From NCBI RefSeq assembly GCF_016775475.1, contig NZ_JAEUXJ010000025.1, forward strand, positions 1 to 47,534: 47,534 nucleotides of DNA, in the 5' to 3' direction. Positions 26,301 through 35,513 of this stretch are shown in pieces (within the stretch, counting starts at the first letter, position 1; each line of letters begins with the position of its first letter). This DNA is from Belnapia mucosa. Lineage in GTDB: Bacteria; Pseudomonadota; Alphaproteobacteria; Acetobacterales; Acetobacteraceae. The notes beneath the pieces were generated by a model, which was not told the origin of the DNA, did no database searches, and saw only the letters and a list, made by a program, of their open reading frames with translations. A program made the position numbers and the translations under genes.

Positions 26301-27833
26301 TTATCGGGAGGGGCGGCGCCTTGCAGCAGTCCGACCGAGGCCGGGCAGGCCATGGCCGGCCACGGCTGGCCAGGCGCTGGCAGGCGGTCGCGCGGGCGGG
26401 ATCGCTGCCGGGTGGCGCCCGGGTTCCCAGGGGTCCTTCCGCGCCTTGCCAGACGGCGTCGGGGTGCGAGGTGCGGCGGCAGGTGCCGGCCCGAGCTGCG
26501 AAGGCATGATCAGCAGAGCAAGTATGGTGAAGAAGGTGAGATCGCTCTGCAGGCCACCACCCTTGATCCAGACCGTGAAGTATCCGATCGCGGCCACCAG
26601 GACCAACGGGTAGTAGCCGGCAAGGCCCTGGCCCGCGGCGGCCAGCCGGCCCCTGGCTGCGACGAATTGCAGCACCGCGCTGACGACGGTCGCGCCATAG
26701 AGCAGGATGCCGAGCAGCCCGGTATCCAGGCCCACTTCCAGGAATGGGTTGTGGCTCGGCAGGTCTACCCGATAGCGGAAGTCGCTGGTCACCGCAGCGA
26801 TATAGGCATTCAACCTGGCCGGGCCGTTGCCCGTGCCCACGCCGGTCCAGAGGACCTCTTGCAGTATTCGGAAGCTGGCCTGCCAGATCGCGCCTCTGCC
26901 GCCAAGGTCGCCGGTTTCAAACCGCGTCATAACCGAGTCCAGCACGAAGGGAGCCACGGCGGCCAGGCCGCAGAGCAGCACCGACCCGACTATGCCCCAG
27001 GGGCGCACCGGCTTCCAGAACCAGAACAGGAAGAGGACCAGCAGCAGGGACAGCGAGCTTCCCCGCGACCCTGTGAGCGCCACCAGCACGAGCATGCTGA
27101 CGATGAAGATCACGCTAAGGCCAAGGTAGTGGGTATACCCGGTACCGGACCGCCGCAGAACCGGCCAGATGACGCCCGGCAGCATGGCAATCAGGATTAC
27201 TCCATACTGGTTCTCGTTGACGTTGTGGACCTTCAGCCGCTCACCGAATTCGAAGGTGGAGAAGAGCGCGGCGTAGAGGCCGCCGCCGATCATGATCCAG
27301 CCGACCAGGCGCAGCGCCCGCATGACCGAATCTAGCGAGCGGACGGTCCGCACCTCGTTGGTCAGGAGGAAGAGCAGGAGCCAGCCCGCGCTGTAGGCGA
27401 CCAAGCTGCGCCGCGCCGCGACGGGGTCGGCCGCCCAGGCCACGGTAACGGCGCACCAGGCGATGTGGCAGCCTAGCAGGACACAGGTTGGATTCCAGAT
27501 CACCGGCTCGCGCCTGCTCAGCGCCCGGAGCACCCAGGCTCCGAGCGCCAGCGCCAGCAGGCCGTTGACCACGATTGTGAACAGCAGGTCGAGTTCTGGG
27601 GCATAGAGGCCGTTCGGCAGGAGGCGCAGCATCAGCGCCAACTCGAGCGCCAGGATCGGCTGCGCCAGCAGAACGAGGCTGGCGGTGGCGCCACAGGCGA
27701 GCCCAATCAGCAGCAGCGGGCCGCGGGGTTCGTTCAGCATGAGCAGAGCGACGCCGGCCATGACGAGGCAGAGCGAGCCCAGCGCGATCGTGCCGACCTG
27801 CCGGGCGACCGGGCCCGTCATCAGGCGGTCCAT
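26301..27833 (-). CDS. O-antigen ligase/polymerase-type (Wzy/WaaL) membrane protein
   Basis: A 510-residue polytopic membrane protein with about ten hydrophobic helices. A large loop includes TGSRGSSLSLLLVL and RGAIWQASFRILQEVLWTGVGTGNG, then SHNPFLEVGLDTGLLG. These Arg- and His-containing loop motifs mark the O-antigen ligase superfamily, which holds Wzy polymerases and WaaL ligases. In an exopolysaccharide locus a Wzy role is the better guess. The start overlaps the glycosyltransferase stop by 13 bp. The last 60 residues are Pro/Arg-rich and unlike the family, so the true C-terminus may have been altered; a broken flippase follows. Confidence 0.85.
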   Translation of the reverse strand: MDRLMTGPVARQVGTIALGSLCLVMAGVALLMLNEPRGPLLLIGLACGATASLVLLAQPILALELALMLRLLPNGLYAPELDLLFTIVVNGLLALALGAWVLRALSRREPVIWNPTCVLLGCHIAWCAVTVAWAADPVAARRSLVAYSAGWLLLFLLTNEVRTVRSLDSVMRALRLVGWIMIGGGLYAALFSTFEFGERLKVHNVNENQYGVILIAMLPGVIWPVLRRSGTGYTHYLGLSVIFIVSMLVLVALTGSRGSSLSLLLVLFLFWFWKPVRPWGIVGSVLLCGLAAVAPFVLDSVMTRFETGDLGGRGAIWQASFRILQEVLWTGVGTGNGPARLNAYIAAVTSDFRYRVDLPSHNPFLEVGLDTGLLGILLYGATVVSAVLQFVAARGRLAAAGQGLAGYYPLVLVAAIGYFTVWIKGGGLQSDLTFFTILALLIMPSQLGPAPAAAPRTPTPSGKARKDPWEPGRHPAAIPPARPPASAWPAVAGHGLPGLGRTAARRRPSR

Positions 27834-28990
27834 CGGCCGCCGAGGTGCCCGCCGGCAGCCTCCAGCGCCAGGCGCAGGGCTTGGTGCACGGCACCTATGC
27901 TATGGCTGCTCCTTACATAGGCCAGCCCACGTTCCGCGAAGTCCCGTGCGGTCCCGGGCTCCGTAAGGCTCAGCACATCCTGCCGCAGTGCCGCCGCGCT
28001 GCCGCTTACCAGGCCGAGTTGCCAGTCGCGGATGACGGAGCCCGGGTCCACGTCCACCGACACGACGGGGATGCCCAGGCTCCACGCCTCCAACATCGTA
28101 TTGGGAAAACCCTCGGCCTCCGAGGTATTCACGAGCACCTTGCTCGCAAGCATCAATTTGCCGACCTCCGCCGCATCCTGCGCGCCGAAATAGGTCAGGT
28201 TCGGCGCACGGCGCAGGCGGGTCTCAAGTTGCTGCCGCTGCCCGGCGCCCAGGGTCGCGTCGAAACCGCCGACGACGGCGAAGCTGTGGTCGGGAAGGGA
28301 CTCTGCTAGGTCGAGGAACCGCTCCAGCCGCTTCTCCGGACGGATCTGGGCCACCCAGATGGCGTCGAAGAGCTTTGGCACCGCGGCATCCGGCAAACCC
28401 GGGCTTCGCCGGATCAGGTTCGGCACATACACAATGCGCCCGCGCAGGCCATGCCGGACTGCCTCCGACTGGTGGCGATGCTGCGCGGCGATGACATGCG
28501 CGCTGGCCAGCCCCAGGGCATAGAGTGGGCCATGGAACCAGGGCTTGTAGTCGTAGGTCCGCCAGGGCACGCAATGGCGATCATGGGCCAGGGCATAGAT
28601 GAAGCGGGCCCCTGCCCGCTGCCGCCGCGCATGGAGGCCGATCACCCAGAGGAAGTCGTCGGGCAGCCGCGCGTAGCATATATCGGGGCGCAGCCGGCCC
28701 AGCAGGCGCCAGAATAGCGGGATGCTGCGCGGGTGGCGCCAGGCCGGCGCGGCATCCAGGCAGGTGACGCCGCCGACCATGCGCGGCCCGGGCGCATCCT
28801 CGCCGCGGCCGGTGCCATAGATGAGGGTGACCCGGTGGCCCAGTTGCGCCAGGGAGGCGGCGAGATGCGCGACCTGCGCCTCGGCGCCGCCGGAAGCATG
28901 CGTGCTGCCGCCAAGCACATCGAGGGCACGGCGCCCCGGGGCGTAGAAGCACCAGTGAAGCGCCCCCCGGTGCGACGGCTCGCCGTTCAT
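27821..28990 (-). CDS. GT4-family glycosyltransferase
   Basis: A 389-residue enzyme with a GT-B fold. The N-terminal glycine-rich segment includes GGAEAQVAHLAASLAQLGHRVTLI, and the C-terminal nucleotide-sugar site is EAEGFPNTMLEAWSLG (E-x7-E). The start at the ATG at 28990 fits: it leaves 25 bp to the upstream gene's stop, and homology starts there (LHWCFYAPG). A longer open frame runs through the upstream gene. It should add one sugar to the lipid-linked repeat unit on the cytoplasmic side. Confidence 0.87.
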   Translation of the reverse strand: MNGEPSHRGALHWCFYAPGRRALDVLGGSTHASGGAEAQVAHLAASLAQLGHRVTLIYGTGRGEDAPGPRMVGGVTCLDAAPAWRHPRSIPLFWRLLGRLRPDICYARLPDDFLWVIGLHARRQRAGARFIYALAHDRHCVPWRTYDYKPWFHGPLYALGLASAHVIAAQHRHQSEAVRHGLRGRIVYVPNLIRRSPGLPDAAVPKLFDAIWVAQIRPEKRLERFLDLAESLPDHSFAVVGGFDATLGAGQRQQLETRLRRAPNLTYFGAQDAAEVGKLMLASKVLVNTSEAEGFPNTMLEAWSLGIPVVSVDVDPGSVIRDWQLGLVSGSAAALRQDVLSLTEPGTARDFAERGLAYVRSSHSIGAVHQALRLALEAAGGHLGGRWTA

Positions 28991-29015
28991 CGCAGTGGAC
29001 AGCCGGCACGGCCGA

Positions 29016-31331
29016 TCATGCCGGAGTCCTGCCGCCGGTGAAGACGGGCGGTTCGTGCGGGATTTCCGGCGCCTCGGCCATGGACGCGGCATGTCGCTCC
29101 GCATCCGCGGACCACCCCGGCAGTGCCGCGCCGGAAGGGCGTGCCGCAGCGTGCCCACCCTGCCGCGCCAGGAATTCGCCGGCATCGCCGAAGCGGTAGA
29201 GCGCATACTTGCGCAGATCCACCCGCGTCAGCACCGTCCTGAGCTTCGTCTGCGTCGCACCGCCACGCCCGAGGAGCAGGAGCGTGTTCTCCACCACCTC
29301 GCGCCGGGTATGGCCCCAGCGGATCGCCAGCAGCACCTCGTCAACGAGCGCCGCCAGGAGCTGCGCCTCCGGCACCGTGAGGGCTGCAGGACCGTCGATG
29401 ATGATGCAGCCATAGCTGGCGCGCAGCGGCTGGAGGAACTGGTCGCCCCGCCCACCGGCCAGGACGGCCAGCAGGTCCATGCCGTCCTTGCCGGGCGACA
29501 GGACGTCGAAGCCGAATTCCGGGTTGCGCCGGATCCTGTGGCCGGCGCCCTCCCTGGCCACTACGGCGTCGCAGCCACCGCAGTCGAGGTCGATCATTAA
29601 TACGCGCTGGCCGAGCCGGGCAGCGCAGGCCGCGAGGGAGGTGGCGAGCAAGGTCCGGCCCTCGCCGGGAAGACTTGAGGTGACGAGCACCACCTTTGAA
29701 CCATGATCGGCATGCGGCATCGGCAGCATGCCGACAAGGACCGAGCGGATCGCCCGCATGGTAGAGGGACGGGCAAGTCCCTGGGCAGGATCCGCCCCGC
29801 GGGTCCGCGGCATCTCCGGTACCAGTCCGACGCATTCGATGCCGCAGCTCTGCTCGACCTCACGGCAGCTGCGGAAGCTGCGGTCCATCCGCTCTCTCAC
29901 CGCGGCGATGGCTGCACCAAGAAAAGCGAATGCCACGGTGCCGGGCACCAGCAGGAGGATGGGACTGATGGAGCTTGGCTGCCGCGGCGGCCGCGCGAGC
30001 GCGACGATGGTCACGGGCGGCGCCGTCAACTGCTGCTGCTCCTTCGCCTCAAGCTGGCCACGCAGAAGCTGCTCGGACCGTCTCAGCTCCCGCGCGATCC
30101 GCTGCTCCAGCGTATTCTGCGCTGTCAGCTCGTCCGACCGCCGCTCGAGGGCCTGCTGCAGCACGTCAAGCTGCGCCTCGATGGCCTCCGCCTGAAGCCG
30201 GCTGACCTCGGCCTCCTGATCGAGACGGCCGATCGCATCGGCGATGTCGGCCGCCAGCTGGGGCTCCGTGCGCCCCTCGACCGCGATGCCGAGTGCCTCG
30301 GCAAAGGACCGGGTGTCGCCGCCACTGCGTTGCAAGCCGCGTGCCCGGTCGAGTGCCGCCCGCCGGCGCGCGCTTTCGGATTGCGCCAGGTCCCGCTGCT
30401 GGCGCGCATCAGCGAGGGCCTCGAGTTCGTCGCTGCCGGAGGCGCCGCCGTTCCTAACCCGCTCCCGCTGCAACGTCTCCTGCATCGTCGCAAGCGACAG
30501 GTCGGTCGCCGAAAGCTGTTGGGCGAACCAGTCGATGCGCTGCCCGGACTGCTCGCGCAGCAGATCCCGCTGCCCGTTCACGTAGTCGTTAACGATCGCA
30601 TTGACGACGACCGAAGCCTGTCGTGGATCCCGGTCGGTATAGCTTACGGCAATGACCGGGGAGGTGCGGCGCGGGAAGATGAGCAGCCGGCGCTTCAGCT
30701 GCTCCAGGCTCGGCAGGCCTGCGATACTGTGCGAGCAGGAGTCCGCTGGCTGGGCGGATTCGGTCTTGTTCGGCGCCGCCTGGAAGCCCAGAAGGTGCCG
30801 AAGTGCCGCGAGCCTGGCCGTCACCCAGGCGCGGGCCACCTCCGGCCAGTCGGGCTGCACATCCTGCGCCGGGCCGGATGACACGGCGAGCTTGTCGAGC
30901 ACGCGGCAGAGATTCGCCTCGGAGCCAAGCATCGCCAGGTGGGCATCGATCACCGTGGCCTCCGGCGGTGTGGCATTCGCGGAAGATTGCATGCCGCGCG
31001 AGGCGACGGCGCCGTGGGTGATGATGATTTCCGCCGTGGCCGTGAAGCTCGGGGGGACGGCGAACGCCGCCAGCCCGACCAACAGCCCACCGAAGCAAGC
31101 CGTCACCAGGATCAGGCCCTTGCGCCGGCGCAAAATGCTCAGCAACTGCAGGTGGTTCACGCCGCGGGAGGGCTCGGCCGAGAGCATCGCGGCGCCGTCG
31201 AGCGGATCCCAGGTGTGGCCGGCAGGCCAGCGCGCGGCGGGTTGCTGCTTCATGGTCCAAGGTTCGTTCGGGATGGAGCCGGGTCCCGCAGTCTCGGTTG
31301 TCCCGTCCATTCGCCTAGGGTGCGCATTCAC
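29016..31331 (-). CDS. Wzz/BY-kinase-like chain-length protein with altered Walker A
   Basis: A 771-residue protein. A Wzz domain begins near residue 58, with membrane helices at about 72-92 and 456-476. Coiled-coil periplasmic segments lie between (residues about 250-430). A cytoplasmic P-loop domain follows with Walker A SSLPGEGRTLL (552-562), Walker A' VLMIDLDCGG (577-586) and Walker B CIIIDGPAA (642-650). The Walker A lysine is Arg559, and the C-terminus has no tyrosine cluster. It may therefore set chain length without kinase activity. The start is unsure (ATG at 31331, 31310 or 31253). It is the first gene of the leftward block. Confidence 0.82.
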   Translation of the reverse strand: MNAHPRRMDGTTETAGPGSIPNEPWTMKQQPAARWPAGHTWDPLDGAAMLSAEPSRGVNHLQLLSILRRRKGLILVTACFGGLLVGLAAFAVPPSFTATAEIIITHGAVASRGMQSSANATPPEATVIDAHLAMLGSEANLCRVLDKLAVSSGPAQDVQPDWPEVARAWVTARLAALRHLLGFQAAPNKTESAQPADSCSHSIAGLPSLEQLKRRLLIFPRRTSPVIAVSYTDRDPRQASVVVNAIVNDYVNGQRDLLREQSGQRIDWFAQQLSATDLSLATMQETLQRERVRNGGASGSDELEALADARQQRDLAQSESARRRAALDRARGLQRSGGDTRSFAEALGIAVEGRTEPQLAADIADAIGRLDQEAEVSRLQAEAIEAQLDVLQQALERRSDELTAQNTLEQRIARELRRSEQLLRGQLEAKEQQQLTAPPVTIVALARPPRQPSSISPILLLVPGTVAFAFLGAAIAAVRERMDRSFRSCREVEQSCGIECVGLVPEMPRTRGADPAQGLARPSTMRAIRSVLVGMLPMPHADHGSKVVLVTSSLPGEGRTLLATSLAACAARLGQRVLMIDLDCGGCDAVVAREGAGHRIRRNPEFGFDVLSPGKDGMDLLAVLAGGRGDQFLQPLRASYGCIIIDGPAALTVPEAQLLAALVDEVLLAIRWGHTRREVVENTLLLLGRGGATQTKLRTVLTRVDLRKYALYRFGDAGEFLARQGGHAAARPSGAALPGWSADAERHAASMAEAPEIPHEPPVFTGGRTPA

Positions 31332-31482
31332 CGGGCCCTGTCTTGCCTGACAGAGGGACCATAGGCAGCGATTTTGGCAGTGTCGTCATGCGTTCGAATG
31401 ATGCGACCTGGCGCCCTCAGCAGCATGATCGACTCGCGATGCGTCCAGACAAAGCGGCATGGCATGGGTTGAGGAGGAGCGC
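31332..31482. promoter_or_regulatory. Divergent promoter region of the polysaccharide locus
   Basis: A region of 151 bp separates the leftward chain-length gene and the rightward nucleotidyltransferase gene, so promoters of both blocks should lie here. CCCTGTC and GACAGAGGG around a short loop (about 31334-31355) form an imperfect inverted repeat close to the leftward start. No strong -35/-10 pair can be named. Confidence 0.35.
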
Positions 31483-32211
31483 ATGAAGGCGGTGATCCAA
31501 TGCGGAGGCAAAGGGACTCGGCTACGCCCTTATACCTCCGTGCTACCGAAGCCATTGATGCCGATCGGGTCGCGGCCTGTCCTCGAGCTATTGCTGAAGT
31601 GGGTGCGTCGAAACGGCATCAGGGAAGTCTACATCACGACGGGCTACCTGGGGCATCTCATCCGGAGCTTCTGCGGCGACGGCCGCCAGTGGGACCTGCG
31701 GATCGTCTATACGCAGGAAATCGAGCCGCTCGGGACGATCGGTCCACTCGACCTGCTGCGCGACGAGCTTGATTGCACCTTCCTCGTGCTCAACGGCGAC
31801 GTCCTGACCGACCTCAGCCTGAATGACTTCAGTGCCTCGCACCGCAACCATGGCGGCCTGCTGACGATCGCTACGACGACGCGTGAGACCAAGACCGATT
31901 ACGGCCTGATCGAGGACCACCAGAACCGGGTCACCCAGTTCCGGGAGAAACCGACCCTGTTCCACTCGGTCAGCATGGGCGCCTATTGCATGGAGCCGGA
32001 GGCCCTGCGCTTCGTCCCCGGCGGGGTGCCGTTCGGCTTCGACGACCTGGTCTTCGCCATGATGAGCGAAGGTACGCCGGTGCATGCCTTTCGCCATCAC
32101 GGCCTCTGGCTCGACATCGGCCGGGTGGAGGATTTCCATCGGGCGCAGGAGATCGACTGGGACGAGCAGGCGCCGTCTATTCAAATGACTGTCGACTCAA
32201 TCAAGGCCTGA
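31483..32211 (+). CDS. Sugar-nucleotide nucleotidyltransferase
   Basis: A 242-residue NTP-transferase. It opens MKAVIQCGGKGTRLRPYT with the nucleotide-binding GGKGTRLRP loop, followed by LPKPLMPIGSRPVLELLL. NGDVLTD carries the metal-binding Asp, and REKP lies later. It activates a sugar-1-phosphate; which sugar and nucleotide cannot be told, although relatives include glucose-1-P thymidylyltransferase- and mannose-1-P guanylyltransferase-like enzymes. The ATG at 31483 is chosen because GAGGAGGAG lies directly upstream, in place of the in-frame ATG at 31459. It is followed after 3 bp by the aminotransferase. Confidence 0.87.
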   Translation: MKAVIQCGGKGTRLRPYTSVLPKPLMPIGSRPVLELLLKWVRRNGIREVYITTGYLGHLIRSFCGDGRQWDLRIVYTQEIEPLGTIGPLDLLRDELDCTFLVLNGDVLTDLSLNDFSASHRNHGGLLTIATTTRETKTDYGLIEDHQNRVTQFREKPTLFHSVSMGAYCMEPEALRFVPGGVPFGFDDLVFAMMSEGTPVHAFRHHGLWLDIGRVEDFHRAQEIDWDEQAPSIQMTVDSIKA

Positions 32212-32214
32212 CCG

Positions 32215-33384
32215 ATGAGCCCGACCTTGTTGGAACGCATGTCGAATCGGGCGATGCTCGCGGTGGCGGAGCCGCAGCTCGGCGCTGAGGAGAAGGCGGC
32301 GCTGGCGGATGTCATCGACGCCGGCTGGATCACCATGGGCGAGCGCGTCTTCGCTTTCGAGCGCGCCTTCGCCCAGGCGCATGATGCCGCCGACGCGGTT
32401 GCGGTCAGCTCCTGCACCGGTGGCCTCCACCTCGCGTTGCAGGCACTGGGCCTCGGGCCGGGGGACGAGGTGCTGGTTCCGGCCCTCACCTTCGCCGCCA
32501 CGGCCAACTGCGTGCTTTATGTCGGCGCCACGCCGGTCCTCGTCGATATCGAGTCGCTCGAGACTCCGCTGATGTCGATCGAGGATGCCAGGTTCCGCTG
32601 CACGCCCCGGACGCGGGCGGTGATCCTCGTGCATTATGCCGGTTATCTGGCCGACCGCGCCGCCTGGCAGGATTTCGCCACGGCGCGGGGACTGCTGCTA
32701 ATCGAGGATGCAGCCCATGCCGCCGGCCTGCCTGAGGCGGGCACTTATGGAGCGGCCGCGGTCTTCAGCTTCTACGGCAACAAGAATATGACCACCGCCG
32801 AAGGCGGCATGGTTTTGGCCGCGGACGAAGAGCTGCGCGAGCGGATGCGGCAGATGCGCGGCCATGGCCTGACCAGCGGCACCTTCCAGCGGCACTCGGC
32901 GGCGCAGCCGGGATACGACGTCACCATGCTCGGCTTCAACTACCGCATGGACGAGCTTCGCGCCGCCATCGGCCTGGTCCAGCTCGGCAAGCTGCCGGCG
33001 TGGAACGAGCGGCGCCGGACGCTGACTGAAGTCTACCGGGCGCTCCTTGCGCGGCAGCTGCCGGAGGTGACGGTGCCCTTCGCGCAAGGCGGGATTTCCA
33101 GCCACCACATCATGCCGGTGCTGCTGCCCCGCGGCGTCGACCGGCCTCAGGTGATCGAAAGGCTGCGGGCCATGGGCGTACAGACCTCGATGCACTACCC
33201 TCCCCTGCACCGCCTCGCGCTCTACCGGGAGCGGTTTCCCGATCTCGCCCTGCCGATCGTCGAGGACTTCGCTGCGCGCGAATTGACGCTGCCACTGCAC
33301 CCCGGATTGGACGAGGACGACCTTCGCTTCGTCACGGAGGCCTTGACCGAGGCGGTGCGCGGGGCCGCCAGGGGGGCCTCATGA
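32215..33384 (+). CDS. DegT/DnrJ/EryC1/StrS-family sugar aminotransferase
   Basis: A 389-residue PLP enzyme. EDAAHAAG (about 164-171) and the Schiff-base Lys190 in FSFYGNKNMTTAEGG are clear, and the C-terminal HHIMPVLLPRGVDR segment is family-typical. These enzymes add an amino group to a 4-keto-6-deoxy sugar nucleotide. The LegB-like 4,6-dehydratase at 37380 could make its substrate. The start at 32215 is 3 bp after the upstream stop; a later ATG at 32239 is possible. It overlaps the next gene by 4 bp. Confidence 0.88.
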   Translation: MSPTLLERMSNRAMLAVAEPQLGAEEKAALADVIDAGWITMGERVFAFERAFAQAHDAADAVAVSSCTGGLHLALQALGLGPGDEVLVPALTFAATANCVLYVGATPVLVDIESLETPLMSIEDARFRCTPRTRAVILVHYAGYLADRAAWQDFATARGLLLIEDAAHAAGLPEAGTYGAAAVFSFYGNKNMTTAEGGMVLAADEELRERMRQMRGHGLTSGTFQRHSAAQPGYDVTMLGFNYRMDELRAAIGLVQLGKLPAWNERRRTLTEVYRALLARQLPEVTVPFAQGGISSHHIMPVLLPRGVDRPQVIERLRAMGVQTSMHYPPLHRLALYRERFPDLALPIVEDFAARELTLPLHPGLDEDDLRFVTEALTEAVRGAARGAS

Positions 33385-34163
33385 GCGCGGCCCTGCGGCA
33401 GCAGGCACTGCCGCAGCCGCAGGCACGCATGGGGGATGTCCTGCGGCGTCTGCTGGATGTCACGCTCGGCAGCTTGGCGGTGCTGGTGCTGCTCCCAGTC
33501 TTTCTTCTGGTTGCCCTGGCCATCCTCGTCGAGGGAGGAAGGCCGGTGTTCTTTTCGCAGGTCAGGCTGGGCCAGTATGGCCGGCCCTTCCGGATGTTCA
33601 AGTTCCGAAAATTCCGCAACGACCTGGGCAGCGGCGGTGCGCCGCTGACACAGGAGAACGATCCCCGGCTGACCCATATCGGACGCGCGCTCCGGGCGAC
33701 CAAGCTGGATGAGCTGCCGCAGCTTTGGAACGTGATACGCGGGGACATGTCGATCGTCGGCCCGCGGCCCGAAGTGCCGGACTTCGTCGATTGCTTCAGC
33801 GGGGAGCTGCTCCGGATCCTCAACCACCGTCCCGGCATCCTCGGGCCGAGCCAATACGTCCTGAGGAACGAAGCCAGCTTCTTCCCGGGGGAGGGCGACC
33901 TGCTCGCGCATTACCGGGCGGTGCTTTTCCCGATCAAGGGCCATATCGATCTGCAGTACTACGAGCAACGGACCTTCCTCCAGGATCTGCGCTGGATGGT
34001 GCTGACCGTCATCGGAGTGGTGCACTACGAACAGAGCCTGCCGGCGCGGCTGACGCATATCGATGGCGGCCCGAAGGAATTGCTGGGACGGCTCGACGCC
34101 AGCCTGCGGCACCGGACCGACGAGGGCGACCGGGCCGCTCTGGGCAATGGCGTGCGGATATGA
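33381..34163 (+). CDS. Initiating sugar transferase (phosphoglycosyltransferase)
   Basis: A 260-residue protein of the bacterial sugar transferase (PglC/WcaJ) class. One N-terminal hydrophobic segment (residues about 26-50) is followed by FSQVRLGQYGRPFRMFKFR, then LRATKLDELPQLWNVIRGDMSIVGPRPE, the core phosphoglycosyltransferase motif. It transfers a sugar-phosphate to undecaprenyl phosphate to start the repeat unit. Short length and a single N-terminal hydrophobic stretch suggest a minimal, PglC-like enzyme. Next to an aminotransferase, an amino-sugar phosphate is a reasonable guess for the first sugar. Confidence 0.88.
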   Translation: MSAALRQQALPQPQARMGDVLRRLLDVTLGSLAVLVLLPVFLLVALAILVEGGRPVFFSQVRLGQYGRPFRMFKFRKFRNDLGSGGAPLTQENDPRLTHIGRALRATKLDELPQLWNVIRGDMSIVGPRPEVPDFVDCFSGELLRILNHRPGILGPSQYVLRNEASFFPGEGDLLAHYRAVLFPIKGHIDLQYYEQRTFLQDLRWMVLTVIGVVHYEQSLPARLTHIDGGPKELLGRLDASLRHRTDEGDRAALGNGVRI

Positions 34164-35476
34164 GGGGCAGCCGCGGCCTGCCCGCCCTCTCCTCCCGATG
34201 CCTGGCCTTGGCCCTGGCGCTGACCTGCGGCATCGCGCCGGTTTCGGCGCAGGCGGAATACATGGTCGGGGTGGGCGATGTCCTCGATCTGCGGGTGACC
34301 GGCGTTCCGGATCTGTCGCGTCGCATGGCGGTCGACCCGGATGGCAGCGTCTTGCTGCCGGGTGCCGGCAGGATCCAGGTCGCCGGCCTGACGGCCATGG
34401 CCATGCGCTCCAGGATCGAGTTGGCGATGGCATCCCAGGTGTTCCGGCAGAAGGACCGCAATGACCGCCTTCGCCTGGTGGCGCTGAAGCCGGGCGACGT
34501 CGTCGTCGGCGTCGTCGAGTATCGTCCGGTCTATGTGGATGGCGACGTCCTCACCACCGGCCAGTATGCCTACCGCCCGTCAATGACCGTACGCCAGGTC
34601 GTGGCCCTTTCCGGCGGCTACAGCCTGCTGCGCGGCCGCCAGTCCGACCTGTTCCGCGACCGCTTCGAGCTGTTGAGCCATTATCGTGGCGTGGGTGCAC
34701 AACTCGCGAAGGAACAGGTTCGCGCCGCGCGGCTGCAGGCGGAGCTGGAGAACCGCGAGGAGTTGCCGACGATCCACTTCGACGAACTGCCGATCTCTGA
34801 GGCCGACGGGCGGGAGATGGTGCGGGACGAGCTTGAGGCCCTGCGGGTGAGCCAGGCGGAATACCGGCAGGCCCAGGCGGTCCTCACCAGTGCCATCGAC
34901 CGCATCACTGCCCATACCCGCGTCCTCGCCGATGCGCAGCAGCGGGAGGAGCAGGAGGTTCGCGCTAACCAAGCCGATTTCGAGCGCACTACGAAGCTGT
35001 TCGGTTCGGGCAGCCTGCCGAGCCAGCGCGTGACCGAGACACGCCATGCAGTCATGGAGGCCGCGGCCCGGCGCTTGGGGCTGCTGACCGAAATGATCAA
35101 GGCCCAGGCCGATGGCGACGAACTGCAGCGAAAGCTCGAGAAATTGGCCAACGACCGGCGCGTGCGGCTGCTCGAGGATATCGGCGCTTCCCGGGTGCGA
35201 TTGGTCGAGTTCCGGGCGAAGCTGGAGGCGACCGGAGCGCACCTCGGCCGGGGCGCGGAAGCGCGGCAGTTCCAGCGGCTTGGCCAGACCGTGCAGCCCG
35301 AGCTCAGCGTCGTCCGCCAGAACGGGGCCCAGACGCTGCGTATCGAGGTGACCGAGGACACCGACCTGGAACCGGGCGACGTGCTCGATGTCCGCTTCCC
35401 GACCGCGCAGGCCCTGCTGCTGACGCCCACCGCGGCAGGTCAACGGAGCCTGCCCACGGGCGCCCCGACACCATGA
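34160..35476 (+). CDS. Polysaccharide export (Wza/ExoF-type) outer-membrane protein
   Basis: A 438-residue protein from the ATG at 34160, which overlaps the upstream stop (ATGA); the open frame extends further upstream, but only from here is there a signal peptide (LALALALTCGIAPVSAQA). The poly-export domain spans about 33-105 (YMVGVGDVLDLRVTGVPDLS), and an SLBB-like part about 118-165 (VDGDVLTTGQYAYRPSM). A long coiled coil (about 170-375) follows, rich in Glu, Arg and Ala. This domain order resembles ExoF of rhizobial succinoglycan export. It ends the rightward block. Confidence 0.85.
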   Translation: MRGSRGLPALSSRCLALALALTCGIAPVSAQAEYMVGVGDVLDLRVTGVPDLSRRMAVDPDGSVLLPGAGRIQVAGLTAMAMRSRIELAMASQVFRQKDRNDRLRLVALKPGDVVVGVVEYRPVYVDGDVLTTGQYAYRPSMTVRQVVALSGGYSLLRGRQSDLFRDRFELLSHYRGVGAQLAKEQVRAARLQAELENREELPTIHFDELPISEADGREMVRDELEALRVSQAEYRQAQAVLTSAIDRITAHTRVLADAQQREEQEVRANQADFERTTKLFGSGSLPSQRVTETRHAVMEAAARRLGLLTEMIKAQADGDELQRKLEKLANDRRVRLLEDIGASRVRLVEFRAKLEATGAHLGRGAEARQFQRLGQTVQPELSVVRQNGAQTLRIEVTEDTDLEPGDVLDVRFPTAQALLLTPTAAGQRSLPTGAPTP

Positions 35477-35513
35477 GGCACGCGCCCCCACGCCCCAGCC
35501 TGAATTTGGCGCC

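Noticed and set aside
33725..34159. An N-terminal extension of the polysaccharide export protein
   Set aside because: It lies inside the sugar transferase gene in another frame; the ATG at 34160 gives a proper signal peptide and an ATGA overlap.
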